64,000 bases of DNA from Pseudomonas monsensis (GCF_014268495.2 NZ_CP077087.1:5654501-5718500), one strand, 5' to 3'; numbered from the stretch's first letter, positions 43,476 to 52,419 are shown. The notes: generated from the sequence alone by a model not told the origin. Made by a program: numbers and translations.

Positions 43476-44789
43476 ATGCTCAGATGGTGCTCGCGTTCAA
43501 TCTTCCTCCAAGTGGTTCTCGGACTGGTGCTTGGCATCGTCTGCGGGCTGACCCTTCCCGAATACTCTGCTCAACTCAAACCGCTCGGCGACGGCTTCAT
43601 CAAACTGATCAAGATGCTCATCGGCCTGATCGTGTTCTGCGTGGTGGTCAGCGGCATCAGCGGCGCGGGTGATCTGAAAAAGGTCGGGCGCATCGGCCTC
43701 AAATCGGTGATCTACTTCGAAGTGCTGACCACCCTCGCGTTGGTGATCGGCCTGGTATTCGCCTTCAGCACCGGCATTGGCAGCGGCGCGAATATCCATC
43801 TTGAACAATTGTCTGCCGCCGACATGGGCGACATCGCCGAACGCGGTCAACACATACACACCACCACGCAGTTCCTGATGGATTTGATTCCGACCTCGGT
43901 GCTCGGCGCCTTCGCCGACAACAACATCCTGCAAGTGCTGCTGTTCTCGGTGTTGTTCGGCAGTGCCTTGAATCTGGTCGGTGAAGCAGCATCCGGGATC
44001 TCGCGGTTGATCAACGAACTGAGCCATGTGATTTTCCGGATCATGGGCATGATCGTGCGTCTGGCGCCAATCGGGGTGTTCGGCGCCATTGCTTTCACCA
44101 CCAGCAAATACGGTCTCGATTCGCTGCAACACCTGGGCAGCCTGGTCGGCCTGTTCTACCTGACCTGCATGGCGTTCGTCAGCGTGATTCTGGGTCTGGT
44201 GATGCGTGCGTCCGGCCTGCGTCTGTGGCCGTTGCTCAAATACCTGCGCGAAGAATTGCTGATTGTCATGGGCACCGCCTCCTCCGACGCCGTGCTGCCA
44301 CAAATCATGCGCAAACTTGAACATCTCGGCATTGGCAGCTCGACGGTCGGCCTGGTGATCCCCACTGGCTACTCGTTCAACCTCGACGGTTTTTCGATCT
44401 ACCTGACCCTGGCGATTGTGTTTATCGCCAACGCCACCGGCACACCACTGGCCATGACCGACTTGCTGACCATTCTGCTGGTGTCGCTGATCACCTCCAA
44501 AGGCGCCCACGGCATTCCCGGCTCGGCACTGGTGATTCTGGCGGCCACGCTGACGGCGATTCCGGCAATCCCGGTGGTCGGTCTGGTGCTGGTCCTGGCC
44601 GTGGACTGGTTCATGGGCATCGGCCGCGCACTGACCAACCTGATCGGCAACTGTGTCGCCACCGTGGCCATCGCCCGTTGGGAAAAGGACATCGACGTGC
44701 AACGCGCAAACAAAGTACTCAGCGGTCAGCAGGGCTACACCTTTCAACCGCGTAAAACAGCAACTCCGGCGCACCAGCAAGAGTTCTGA
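43476..44789 (+). CDS. dctA: DctA-type C4-dicarboxylate:cation symporter
   Basis: The protein is a 437-residue member of the dicarboxylate/amino acid:cation symporter (DAACS) family with about eight membrane helices and the re-entrant loop serines in MGTASSDAVLPQIMRKLE and the NLDGFSIYLTLAIVFIANATG motif. It resembles DctA rather than GltP (TSSSE/S-type serine loop TASSDAVLP, QIMRKLE). Substrates are probably succinate, fumarate or malate. Paralogues are common in Pseudomonas, so this may not be the main DctA. Two GntR genes follow on the same strand. Confidence 0.85.
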   Translation: MLRWCSRSIFLQVVLGLVLGIVCGLTLPEYSAQLKPLGDGFIKLIKMLIGLIVFCVVVSGISGAGDLKKVGRIGLKSVIYFEVLTTLALVIGLVFAFSTGIGSGANIHLEQLSAADMGDIAERGQHIHTTTQFLMDLIPTSVLGAFADNNILQVLLFSVLFGSALNLVGEAASGISRLINELSHVIFRIMGMIVRLAPIGVFGAIAFTTSKYGLDSLQHLGSLVGLFYLTCMAFVSVILGLVMRASGLRLWPLLKYLREELLIVMGTASSDAVLPQIMRKLEHLGIGSSTVGLVIPTGYSFNLDGFSIYLTLAIVFIANATGTPLAMTDLLTILLVSLITSKGAHGIPGSALVILAATLTAIPAIPVVGLVLVLAVDWFMGIGRALTNLIGNCVATVAIARWEKDIDVQRANKVLSGQQGYTFQPRKTATPAHQQEF

Positions 44790-44872
44790 TTTAACTCCTG
44801 CAGGAGCTGCCGCAGGCTGCGATCTTTTGATCTTCGTTTGCCGGCTCCTGACGGGCACATGGAGCAAGACAA

Positions 44873-45577
44873 GTGATTACCACATCAACCGTCGTCAACT
44901 CAGTCGTAGAAAAACTGCGCAGCGCCCTCGCCCGTGGCCAGTGGCGCTCCGGCGAGATGCTGCCGGGCCAGCGCGAACTGGCCGAGCAACTGGGCATCAG
45001 CCGCCCAAGCCTGCGCGAAGCGGTCATCGTCCTGGAAACCCTCGGCCTTGTACGCTCGATGCCGGGCAAAGGCGTGGTCGTGCTCGATGCGCAAATGAGC
45101 GACAGCCAGAATCACGACAGCGCAGTCGCCGGCGCCAGCCTCGAAGACGTGCTGCAACTGCGCTACACCCTGGAACCGTTCATCGTCGGTCTGGTGGCGC
45201 AGTCGATCAGCAGCAAGGAAGTCGGGCAACTGCGCCTGACCTTGATGGACATGCGCGAAGCGCTGGAAGCGGGCGACAGCGAAGCCGGAGTCAGCGCCTA
45301 CATCGCCTTTCACGAAGAATTGTTCACCCTGACCTCCAACCCGATCTTCCAGAGCGTGGTGCAACAGACCAGCAACGCCCTCAAGCAAAGCGCCGAAGTG
45401 TTGCGCAATTCGCCCGAACACTTGGCCGAACGCCTGGAAGAAAACGAGGCGGTGGTACGCGCCATCCGCAGCAAGAACAGCGCCCAGGCCAGCGCCGAAA
45501 TGCGTCGGCACATTCTGCGTGAGGGCCAGCGGATGGGTATCGAACTGAATATTCCGGATGACCACTTGAGTCGCTGA
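44873..45577 (+). CDS. GntR-family regulator (FCD domain, FadR/LldR type)
   Basis: The 234-residue protein has a winged helix (LARGQWRSGEMLPGQRELAEQL, then ISRPSLREAVIVLETLGLV, about 18-66) and an FCD ligand domain from about 90, with the metal-binding His residues typical of this group (e.g. FHEELFTL near 144). Translation starts at GTG 44873. It follows the transporter by 83 bases and precedes a second GntR gene by 19. FCD regulators commonly sense small organic acids, so control of the transporter is likely. Confidence 0.87.
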   Translation: MITTSTVVNSVVEKLRSALARGQWRSGEMLPGQRELAEQLGISRPSLREAVIVLETLGLVRSMPGKGVVVLDAQMSDSQNHDSAVAGASLEDVLQLRYTLEPFIVGLVAQSISSKEVGQLRLTLMDMREALEAGDSEAGVSAYIAFHEELFTLTSNPIFQSVVQQTSNALKQSAEVLRNSPEHLAERLEENEAVVRAIRSKNSAQASAEMRRHILREGQRMGIELNIPDDHLSR

Positions 45578-45596
45578 CCCCAACTGGAGACAGGCC

Positions 45597-46307
45597 ATGA
45601 ACAGTTTTGCCGCAGCGTCGCCCACTCGCCAGCCCCCGACGCCCCTGCCCTTCTCCCGCCCGCGCGCACCGGCGGCGGATCTGTATCCGCGACTGTTCGA
45701 TGCGATTCTCGAGCGGCGCATCCATTCGGCCAGCCGTTTTACCGAAGACAGCCTGAAAGACATGTTCGGCGCCAGCCGTGCAGACGTGCGCCGGGTACTG
45801 ACCCAACTGTCACATGAGCACATCATTGTGCTGCGGGCCAATCACCGGCCACGGGTGGCGGAACCGGATCCGGAGCAGACACGGCAAGCTCTGCAGGCGC
45901 GGCGCCTGACCGAAAGCACGCTGGTGTATCTGGCCTGTCAGCGCCCGCAGGCAGACGCTTTGAAGCGCGTGCGCACGCTGATCGAGCGCGAGCGCCTGGC
46001 CATCGAACAGGATCGGCGGGGGGCGGCGATTCGCTTATCCGGAGAGTTTCATCTGCAGTTGGCGCAAATGGCGGGGAATGCCCCGCTGGCGCATTTTCTC
46101 GGCAGCCTGGTGCCGCTGACGTCACTGGCGATTGCGCGAAGTAAGTGCCAGACGCACAGCTGTTGCGCGTGGCAGGAGCATCTGGCGTTGATCGAGGCGG
46201 TGGAGCAAGGCGATGCTTCCACGGCCGGGATGCTGATGAATCGACATCTGGATCATCTTGAGCAGACGCTGCTGGGGCCAACCGTCAAGCGTTGTGTTGT
46301 CGGTTAA
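45597..46307 (+). CDS. GntR-family regulator (second FCD-type protein)
   Basis: This 236-residue protein has a Pro-rich N-terminal extension (residues 1-25) and a winged helix (ADLYPRLFDAILERRIH, LKDMFGASRADVRRVLTQLS). The FCD-like domain contains ESTLVYLACQRP and GEFHLQLAQMAGN. A Cys cluster (SKCQTHSCCAWQEHL, near 183-197) is unusual and might bind metal or sense redox. The ATG at 45597 follows TGGAGACAGG. It is probably in one operon with the preceding regulator. Confidence 0.83.
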   Translation: MNSFAAASPTRQPPTPLPFSRPRAPAADLYPRLFDAILERRIHSASRFTEDSLKDMFGASRADVRRVLTQLSHEHIIVLRANHRPRVAEPDPEQTRQALQARRLTESTLVYLACQRPQADALKRVRTLIERERLAIEQDRRGAAIRLSGEFHLQLAQMAGNAPLAHFLGSLVPLTSLAIARSKCQTHSCCAWQEHLALIEAVEQGDASTAGMLMNRHLDHLEQTLLGPTVKRCVVG

Positions 46308-46313
46308 ATCGCC

Positions 46314-46397
46314 TTCGCGAGCAAGCTCGCTCCCACAGTTGACCGCATTTCTCTGGACAGAATACGGTCTCCTGTGGGAGCGAGCTTGCTCGCGAAG
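46314..46397. repeat. REP doublet (GAGCGAGCTTGCTCGC type)
   Basis: Inverted arms lie at 46314-46337 and 46373-46396. The unit is essentially identical to those at 10160 and 35691. It sits between convergent genes, the second GntR gene and yjiA. Confidence 0.9.
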
Positions 46398-46423
46398 AGG
46401 CCATCACTGACAACCAAGATCCA

Positions 46424-47395
46424 TCAGGCAGAAGCCACTTTGGCAAACCCCGCCCGAATCTTCTCTTCCGGCAAATCATCGGCAATAAACACAATTACGC
46501 TTTCCCGCGCCTCACCCTCGGCCCATTCGGTATCCCAGTCGAAACCATAGAGCTTCAGCACGCCCTGAAACACCAGGCGCCGATCCTCACCAGCGATGTT
46601 CAGTACGCCTTTGTAGCGCAGCAATTGCTTGCCGTGGTCTTCCAGCAGCTCATTCATGAACTCGCTGAGCTGATCGATATCCAGCGGTTGCTCAGTGCGC
46701 AGCACCAGGCTGGAGATACGGTCGATGGAGGGCGCCTTGCTGACCGGACGCAGACTCACCCCGCCGCCGAGATCAGCGTTGAGGTTGAAGCCGCGCACAT
46801 CCAGCAGTTCAGCCAGATTGATCTTGCCATGTTCGACCACGCGGATCGGCGCACGACGGTTGATTCGCGTCAGGCGTTCGCTCAGCGCGGTGAACGTCGC
46901 CTCGTCCACCAGATCGGTCTTGCTCACCAGCAAGCGGTCGGCGAAACCGATCTGTGCCTGGGCGATGGTCTGGGTCAGGTGCAGATCGGCGTGGGCGGCA
47001 TCCACCAGGGTGATGATGCCGTCAAGCAGGTAGCGCTCGCGCAGTTCTTCCTCAATGAAGAAGGTTTGCGCCACCGGGGCCGGGTCGGCCAGGCCAGTGC
47101 ACTCGATCACCAGACGGTCGAAGGCGATTTCGCCGCTGTCCAGGCGTTCGAGCAGAAGGTACAGGGCCTTGGTCAGGTCAGTGTGAATGGTGCAGCAGAC
47201 GCAGCCGTTGGCCAGGGTCATGACTTGCACCGGCTCATCACCCAGCAACTGAGTGTCGATGCCGGCGTCGCTGAATTCGTTTTCGATCACGGCGATTTTC
47301 AGGCCGTGCTCGGCTTTGAGCAGGTGCCGCAGCAAGGTGGTCTTGCCGGCGCCGAGAAAACCGCTGAGTACCGTGACCGGAATGGGAGAGGACAA
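46424..47395 (-). CDS. yjiA: YjiA family GTPase (COG0523 / CobW-like)
   Basis: This 323-residue G3E GTPase has Walker A GFLGAGKTTL (12-21), the metal-binding CxCC motif in NGCVCC (near 65), Walker B-like VIECTGLADPAPV, the SKTD guanine motif and a C-terminal CobW domain. In E. coli yjiA follows btsT (yjiY) and yjiX, as here. COG0523 proteins handle zinc, cobalt or nickel delivery; the target here is unknown. No zinc-uptake (Zur) site was seen nearby. Confidence 0.88.
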   Translation of the reverse strand: MSSPIPVTVLSGFLGAGKTTLLRHLLKAEHGLKIAVIENEFSDAGIDTQLLGDEPVQVMTLANGCVCCTIHTDLTKALYLLLERLDSGEIAFDRLVIECTGLADPAPVAQTFFIEEELRERYLLDGIITLVDAAHADLHLTQTIAQAQIGFADRLLVSKTDLVDEATFTALSERLTRINRRAPIRVVEHGKINLAELLDVRGFNLNADLGGGVSLRPVSKAPSIDRISSLVLRTEQPLDIDQLSEFMNELLEDHGKQLLRYKGVLNIAGEDRRLVFQGVLKLYGFDWDTEWAEGEARESVIVFIADDLPEEKIRAGFAKVASA

Positions 47396-47436
47396 AACTC
47401 GATCTCCTTCAAATGAATGAACAACACAAAAACAAA

Positions 47437-47527
47437 TGTGGGAGCGAGCTTGCTCGCGAAAGCGGTGTGCCAGTCAAATTATTCATCAACTGACACTCCG
47501 TATTCGCGAGCAGGCTCGCTCCCACAG
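47437..47527. repeat. REP doublet inside the btsT-yjiX-yjiA operon
   Basis: Inverted arms lie at 47437-47459 and 47504-47526, one with GCTTGC and the other with GCAGGC in the stem centre. It separates yjiX (stop 47555) from yjiA (start 47395), so a transcript crossing it would carry two strong hairpins. Confidence 0.9.
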
Positions 47528-47554
47528 GGATTACCTCAACCTTGCGCTGTCAGC

Positions 47555-47752
47555 TCAACAGCACTTCGGCCCACCCTTGCCACCGTAACGGGCTTCCTGA
47601 CGTTCGCGAAAGAACATCTCGTAGCTCATCACCGGTTTGTCCGGGTGCTTGGTTTGCATATGCTCGACGTAGGTGTCGTAGTCGGGCATGCCGACCATCA
47701 GGCGCGCGGCCTGACCGAGGTATTTACCGAGGCGACTCAGGTCATTGAACAT
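47555..47752 (-). CDS. yjiX: YjiX/YbdD family small protein (DUF466)
   Basis: The protein has 65 residues, starts MFNDLSRLGKYLGQAARLMVG and contains the family motif PDYDTYVEHMQTKHPDKPVMSYEMFFRERQ. The C terminus ends GGPKCC, with two adjacent cysteines. This family always sits next to CstA-type transporters. It lies 15 bases after btsT. Its function is unproven, though it is thought to support the transporter. Confidence 0.9.
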   Translation of the reverse strand: MFNDLSRLGKYLGQAARLMVGMPDYDTYVEHMQTKHPDKPVMSYEMFFRERQEARYGGKGGPKCC

Positions 47753-47767
47753 GGTGCAATCCTCTGG

Positions 47768-49834
47768 TTACGCATCCGGCAGAGCCTGGAATGGCGATTC
47801 TTTATCCGTACGCTCTTTTTTGCCCCAGGCGGCGATGCCGACCTTGAGCGCGTAGAACAGGATGCTGAAGACCACGAACAGGAACAGCGCGGTAAGCGTT
47901 GCGTTGGTGTAAGCGTTGAAGATCACGTGCTGCATTTGCTCAACGCTTTTTGCCGGTGCCAGCACCTGACCATTGGCCAGCGCATCGCTGTATTTCTTGG
48001 CCAGCGACAGGAAGCCGATCGCCGGGTTGGCGTCGAACAACTTGATGAAGCCCGCCGTGGTGGTGCAGATCAGCAGCCAGGTGGCTGGCAGCAGAGTGAC
48101 CCAAATGTAGCGCTGGCGCTTCATTTTGATCAGGACCACGGTGCCGAGCATCAGCGCGATACCGGCCAGCATCTGGTTGGAGATACCGAACAGTGGCCAC
48201 AAGGTGTTGATGCCGCCCAATGGGTCGATCACACCTTGATACAGCAACCAGCCCCACATCGCCACACAACCGGCGGTGGCAATCAGGTTGGCGGTCCACG
48301 ATTCGGTACGTCTGAGCGCCGGCACAAAGGAGCCGAGCAGGTCCTGCAGCATGAAGCGCCCGGCACGGGTGCCGGCGTCCACAGCAGTCAGGATGAACAG
48401 CGCTTCAAACAGGATCGCGAAGTGGTACCAGAACGCCATGGTGTTCTCACCCGGCAGGACACTGTGCAGGATCTGCGCGATACCGACCGCCAGGGTCGGC
48501 GCACCACCGGCACGGGCCAGAATGGTGGTCTCGCCGATGTCGTGAGCCACGGCTTGCAGCGCTTCCGGCGTGATCGCGAAGCCCCAGCTCGTGACCATTT
48601 GCGCCACTGACGCGGCATCACTGCCGACCACGGCGGCCGGGCTGTTCATGGCGAAGTACACGCCTGGCTCGATCACCGAAGCGGCAACCATGGCCATGAT
48701 CGCCACGAACGACTCCATCAGCATGCCGCCGTAACCGATGTAACGGGCGTTGGTTTCGTTATCCAAAAGCTTCGGCGTGGTGCCCGAAGAAATCAGTGCA
48801 TGGAAACCGGACACCGCACCGCAAGCGATGGTGATGAACAGGAACGGGAACAGACCGCCCTTCCACACCGGGCCGGTGCCGTCGACGAACTGGGTCAGTG
48901 CCGGCATTTTCAGCTCGGGCATGGTCACCAGAATGCCGATCGCCAAGGCGACGATGGTACCGATCTTGAGGAAAGTCGACAGATAGTCACGCGGCGCCAG
49001 AATCAGCCACACCGGTAGCGATGCAGCCACAAAGCCGTAACCGACCAGCATCCAGGTAATCTGCACGCCAGTGAAGGTGAACGCCTTGGCCCACACCGGA
49101 TCAGCGGCAATCTGCCCACCGAGCCAGATCGACCCGAGCAGCAGCAATACGCCGACCACGGAGATCTCGCCGATGCGGCCCGGGCGGATGTAGCGCATGT
49201 AAATGCCCATGAACATCGCGATCGGGATGGTCGCCATCACGGTGAAGATGCCCCACGGGCTCTCGGCCAGCGCCTTGACCACGATCAGCGCCAGCACCGC
49301 GAGGATGATGATCATGATCAGGAAGCAGCCGAACAGGGCAATGGTGCCGGGGATACGGCCCATTTCCTCACGCACCATGTCACCCAGGGAACGGCCGTTG
49401 CGCCGGGTCGACATGAACAGGACCATGAAGTCCTGCACGGCGCCCGCCAGCACCACCCCGGCAATCAGCCACAGCGTGCCGGGCAGATACCCCATCTGCG
49501 CCGCCAGCACTGGGCCAACCAGAGGCCCTGCGCCAGCAATCGCTGCGAAGTGGTGACCGAAAAGAATGTGTTTGTTGGTCGGCACATAGTCCAGACCGTC
49601 GTTGTTGAGCACGGCGGGGGTGGCCCGACGCGGGTCGAGTTGCATCACGTTGTTGGCGATGAACAGACTGTAGTAACGGTACGCGACCAGATAAATGGCC
49701 ACGGCAGCGACCACGATCCACAAGGCGTTGATCGCCTCTCCTCGGCGTAATGCCACTACGCCCAGGGCGCACGCTCCTACGATTGCCAGCACTAGCCAGG
49801 GTAAGTGGCGCAGCAGGCTATTATTATTTTTCAT
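47768..49834 (-). CDS. btsT: CstA/BtsT family pyruvate or peptide transporter
   Basis: The 688-residue membrane protein has about 16-18 hydrophobic segments and the CstA domain (LNNDGLDYVPTNKHILFGHHFAAIAGAGPLVGPVLA near 75-110). In E. coli the same gene trio btsT-yjiX-yjiA encodes a pyruvate:proton symporter; its paralogue CstA transports pyruvate and was linked to peptide use. I prefer BtsT from the yjiX-yjiA context. ATG 49834 (MKNNNSLLRHLPW) was chosen, since the longer frame overlaps the divergent region. Confidence 0.87.
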   Translation of the reverse strand: MKNNNSLLRHLPWLVLAIVGACALGVVALRRGEAINALWIVVAAVAIYLVAYRYYSLFIANNVMQLDPRRATPAVLNNDGLDYVPTNKHILFGHHFAAIAGAGPLVGPVLAAQMGYLPGTLWLIAGVVLAGAVQDFMVLFMSTRRNGRSLGDMVREEMGRIPGTIALFGCFLIMIIILAVLALIVVKALAESPWGIFTVMATIPIAMFMGIYMRYIRPGRIGEISVVGVLLLLGSIWLGGQIAADPVWAKAFTFTGVQITWMLVGYGFVAASLPVWLILAPRDYLSTFLKIGTIVALAIGILVTMPELKMPALTQFVDGTGPVWKGGLFPFLFITIACGAVSGFHALISSGTTPKLLDNETNARYIGYGGMLMESFVAIMAMVAASVIEPGVYFAMNSPAAVVGSDAASVAQMVTSWGFAITPEALQAVAHDIGETTILARAGGAPTLAVGIAQILHSVLPGENTMAFWYHFAILFEALFILTAVDAGTRAGRFMLQDLLGSFVPALRRTESWTANLIATAGCVAMWGWLLYQGVIDPLGGINTLWPLFGISNQMLAGIALMLGTVVLIKMKRQRYIWVTLLPATWLLICTTTAGFIKLFDANPAIGFLSLAKKYSDALANGQVLAPAKSVEQMQHVIFNAYTNATLTALFLFVVFSILFYALKVGIAAWGKKERTDKESPFQALPDA

Positions 49835-49993
49835 TTTATTATTCCAGCCAGGGTGGACAAGAAAGACAGCCACCCCGAGTTTAGCGCTACTGGCGCCAAA
49901 GGCCATACCCCGACATTGGTCTAGACGCTTGGTTGATTGGCAGGCACCCATTGGTCGGGTCTATAGTCAGCGAACTCTTCCGAGGATTGCGTC

Positions 49994-50362
49994 ATGAGCG
50001 AACACCCAGCCAATCGCCGTCGCTTCAAACGTATTGCGTTCGATGCCAGAACCGAGCTGAGTCAGGGCCAATTCATCTGGCCGGTCAAGCTGATCGACCT
50101 GTCACTCAAAGGGCTGCTGATCGAGCGGCCCGAGCCGTGGCTGGGGAATGCGGAGCAGGATTTTTTCGTCGACATCCATCTGAGCGATGACGTCGATATC
50201 CAGATGGATGTGCATCTGGCCCATGAAGATCAGGGTCAGTTGGGTTTTGTCTGCCGGCATATCGGCCTGGAATCGATCCAGCGCTTGCGGCGGCTGATCG
50301 AGCTGAACCTGGCTGACGAAGCCGAACTGGAGCGCGAACTGGGCGCCCTGATCGAAATCTAG
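49994..50362 (+). CDS. mapZ: PilZ-domain c-di-GMP receptor (MapZ-like)
   Basis: This 122-residue single-domain PilZ protein has the c-di-GMP-binding RxxxR motif at residues 9-13 (RRFKR) and D35-x-S37-x-x-G40 (DLSLKG). Its length, motif spacing and position beside the cstA-type operon and radA match PA4608/MapZ of P. aeruginosa, which binds the chemotaxis methyltransferase CheR1 when loaded with c-di-GMP. The ATG at 49994 follows GAGGATTGCGTC. It is divergent from btsT. Confidence 0.88.
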   Translation: MSEHPANRRRFKRIAFDARTELSQGQFIWPVKLIDLSLKGLLIERPEPWLGNAEQDFFVDIHLSDDVDIQMDVHLAHEDQGQLGFVCRHIGLESIQRLRRLIELNLADEAELERELGALIEI

Positions 50363-50378
50363 AATCCACAATTGAATC

Positions 50379-50409
50379 CTGTAGGCGCTGGCTGGCCAGC
50401 TCCTACAGG
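50379..50409. repeat. Single REP-like palindrome
   Basis: The sequence cctgtaggcgctggctggcc pairs with its inverse in one hairpin (arms CCTGTAGG-GCTGG / CCAGC-CCTACAGG with bulges). It is related to the third REP family at 41674. It lies between mapZ and the convergent radA. Confidence 0.7.
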
Positions 50410-50427
50410 TTATGCGGTGGGTTCAAG

Positions 50428-51795
50428 TTATTCGAAGAGCGCGTCGAGGGCCTGTTCGAGGCGGGTCACGGCGATGATCTGCAAACCCGGCGGGGATTCC
50501 TTCGGCGCATTGCCCTTCGGCACGATCGCCCGCTTGAAGCCATGCTTGGCAGCTTCTTTCAAGCGCTCCTGCCCGCTCGGCACCGGACGCACTTCGCCCG
50601 ACAGGCCCACTTCGCCAAACACCAGCAGATCGTGGGGCAGCGGCCGGTTGCGCAGGCTCGACATCACCGCCGCCATCAACGCCAGGTCGGACGCTGTTTC
50701 CAGCACCTTGACCCCACCGACCACGTTGAGGAACACGTCCTGATCGTGGGTCGGAATGCCGCCGTGGCGGTGCAGCACCGCGAGCAACATCGCCAGGCGG
50801 TTCTGATCCAGCCCCAGCGTCACCCGACGCGGGTTGGCCAGATGGCTGTCATCGACCAGCGCCTGCACTTCCACCAGCATCGGCCGGGTGCCTTCCCACG
50901 TCGCCATTACCACACTGCCCGGGACTTCTTCCTGGGCGCGGGTGAGGAAAATCGCCGATGGGTTGGAAACCTCTTTAAGGCCCTTGTCGGTCATGCCGAA
51001 CACGCCCAGTTCATTGACCGCACCGAAACGGTTCTTCACCGCGCGCAGCAAGCGCAACCGGCCATCGGATTCGCCCTCGAAATACAGCACGGTGTCGACC
51101 ATGTGCTCAAGCACCCGGGGGCCGGCGAGTGCGCCTTCCTTGGTGACGTGGCCAACGAGGAAAATCGCGGTGCCGCTTTGCTTGGCGTAGCGCACCAGCA
51201 ACGCCGCACTCTCACGCACTTGCGAAACGCCGCCGGGCGCCGATTGCAATTGCTCGGTGAAGATCGTCTGGATCGAGTCGATCACCATCACCTTGGGTTT
51301 TTCCTGACGGGCCGTGGCGATGATGGTTTCGATGCAGGTTTCGGTCATCACCCGCAGTTGATCCTGAGGCAACCCGAGACGGCGGGCACGCATGGCCACT
51401 TGTTGCTGGGACTCTTCGCCGGTGACGTACAGCGCCGGCATGCTCTTGGCGAGATTGCACAGGGTTTGCAACAGAATCGTCGACTTGCCGATACCGGGAT
51501 CACCACCGATCAGCACCACGGAACCGTCGACCAGACCGCCACCCAGCACGCGATCCAGTTCACCGGAGGCGGTGGAAAAACGCGGAATCTCTTCGATGCT
51601 GACTTCGGCCAGGGTCTTGATCTGCGCCTGTTGTCCAGCCCAGCCGGTGCGCCCGGTCGGCGCTGTCGCTCCGCCGCTTTCGATCATGGTTTCGGTCAGG
51701 GTGTTCCAGGCACCGCATTCACCGCACTGCCCGGCCCATTTGGGAAATGTTGCGCCGCATTCGGTGCAGCCATACATGCGCTTGGCCTTGGCCAT
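50428..51795 (-). CDS. radA: DNA repair protein RadA
   Basis: RadA is a RecA-like helicase that extends branches during recombination. The 455 residues contain an N-terminal four-cysteine zinc finger (YGCTECGAT and CGECGAW), Walker A GGDPGIGKST (near 98), the diagnostic KNRFG motif (AVKNRFGAVNE near 255) and a Lon-like C-terminal domain (GGVKVLETASDLALMAA, GEVGLSGEVRPV). The catalytic Ser of Lon is not present. ATG 51795 (MAKAKRMYGCTEC) was chosen over longer frames. Confidence 0.96.
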   Translation of the reverse strand: MAKAKRMYGCTECGATFPKWAGQCGECGAWNTLTETMIESGGATAPTGRTGWAGQQAQIKTLAEVSIEEIPRFSTASGELDRVLGGGLVDGSVVLIGGDPGIGKSTILLQTLCNLAKSMPALYVTGEESQQQVAMRARRLGLPQDQLRVMTETCIETIIATARQEKPKVMVIDSIQTIFTEQLQSAPGGVSQVRESAALLVRYAKQSGTAIFLVGHVTKEGALAGPRVLEHMVDTVLYFEGESDGRLRLLRAVKNRFGAVNELGVFGMTDKGLKEVSNPSAIFLTRAQEEVPGSVVMATWEGTRPMLVEVQALVDDSHLANPRRVTLGLDQNRLAMLLAVLHRHGGIPTHDQDVFLNVVGGVKVLETASDLALMAAVMSSLRNRPLPHDLLVFGEVGLSGEVRPVPSGQERLKEAAKHGFKRAIVPKGNAPKESPPGLQIIAVTRLEQALDALFE

Positions 51796-51841
51796 CTGAA
51801 CCCCCGGAGCAAAACCGCGATGATAACGCAGACGCCGCAGC

Positions 51842-52378
51842 TCAGCGCGGCGCGGCAATACGGATCTCGCCACTGGCCAGACGCGCGGCGCTGTTGCCCA
51901 GCGGGTCTTCGGCATTGAGGTCGGCCCCTTTGGCCTTGAGCGCGTCGAGCAATTCGACGCGCTTGAACAGCCCGGCGTACATCGCCGCAGTCTGTCCGGC
52001 GCCATTGCGCTGGTCGGCATTGCAATCGGTGGCCATCAATCGCCGGGCGATCTGGATCTCGCCCTTGAAAATTGCGCCCATCAGCGCCGTGTTGCCACGC
52101 AGGTCCTGCGCGCAGGCATCAGCGCCCGCCGCCAGCAAGCGGTCTACTGCCGCGCCCTGGCCGTGATACGCCGCCAGAATCAACGCGGTGTAGCCCTTGC
52201 TGTCGCGGGTATCAAGGGAATAGCCGGACTCGATGAAGGTGTCGAGCATCGGCACGTCACCGCGGCGGGCGGCATCAAAATAGTAGTCCTGCAGTTGTGC
52301 CTTGATCGCCTCGGGGCTCTGTTCGGCCTGCACTGCGAAGGACAGGCATCCGAGCAACAGTAAAAGATAAGGACGCAT
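51842..52378 (-). CDS. ankB: Periplasmic ankyrin-repeat protein AnkB
   Basis: The 178-residue protein has a signal peptide (MRPYLLLLLGCLSFAVQA, cleaved before EQSPEA) and about four ankyrin repeats (DSKGYTALILAAYHGQGAAV, LRGNTALMGAIFKGEIQIA and flanking copies). In P. aeruginosa AnkB is needed for full KatB activity and H2O2 resistance. It lies 60 bases after katB on the same strand, with a hairpin between. AAGGAGAG precedes the ATG at 52378. Confidence 0.9.
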   Translation of the reverse strand: MRPYLLLLLGCLSFAVQAEQSPEAIKAQLQDYYFDAARRGDVPMLDTFIESGYSLDTRDSKGYTALILAAYHGQGAAVDRLLAAGADACAQDLRGNTALMGAIFKGEIQIARRLMATDCNADQRNGAGQTAAMYAGLFKRVELLDALKAKGADLNAEDPLGNSAARLASGEIRIAAPR

Positions 52379-52400
52379 AAACGCTCTCCTTGGGTAGAAC

Positions 52401-52419
52401 GGGGCCTGAATCAGGCCCC
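52401..52419. other. Hairpin between katB and ankB
   Basis: A nine-base perfect inverted repeat (GGGGCCTGA / TCAGGCCCC) has a one-base spacer. There is no T run in the katB direction, so it is more likely an mRNA-processing or attenuating hairpin than a full terminator. Confidence 0.55.

Noticed and set aside
44790..44850. Short repeat-like segment with gctgcgatcttttgatct after the transporter
   Set aside because: It resembles a common Pseudomonas intergenic repeat, but only one copy is visible in this window.
43497..44867. 456-residue His/Gln-rich minus-strand frame over the transporter
   Set aside because: Biased composition typical of an antisense shadow.
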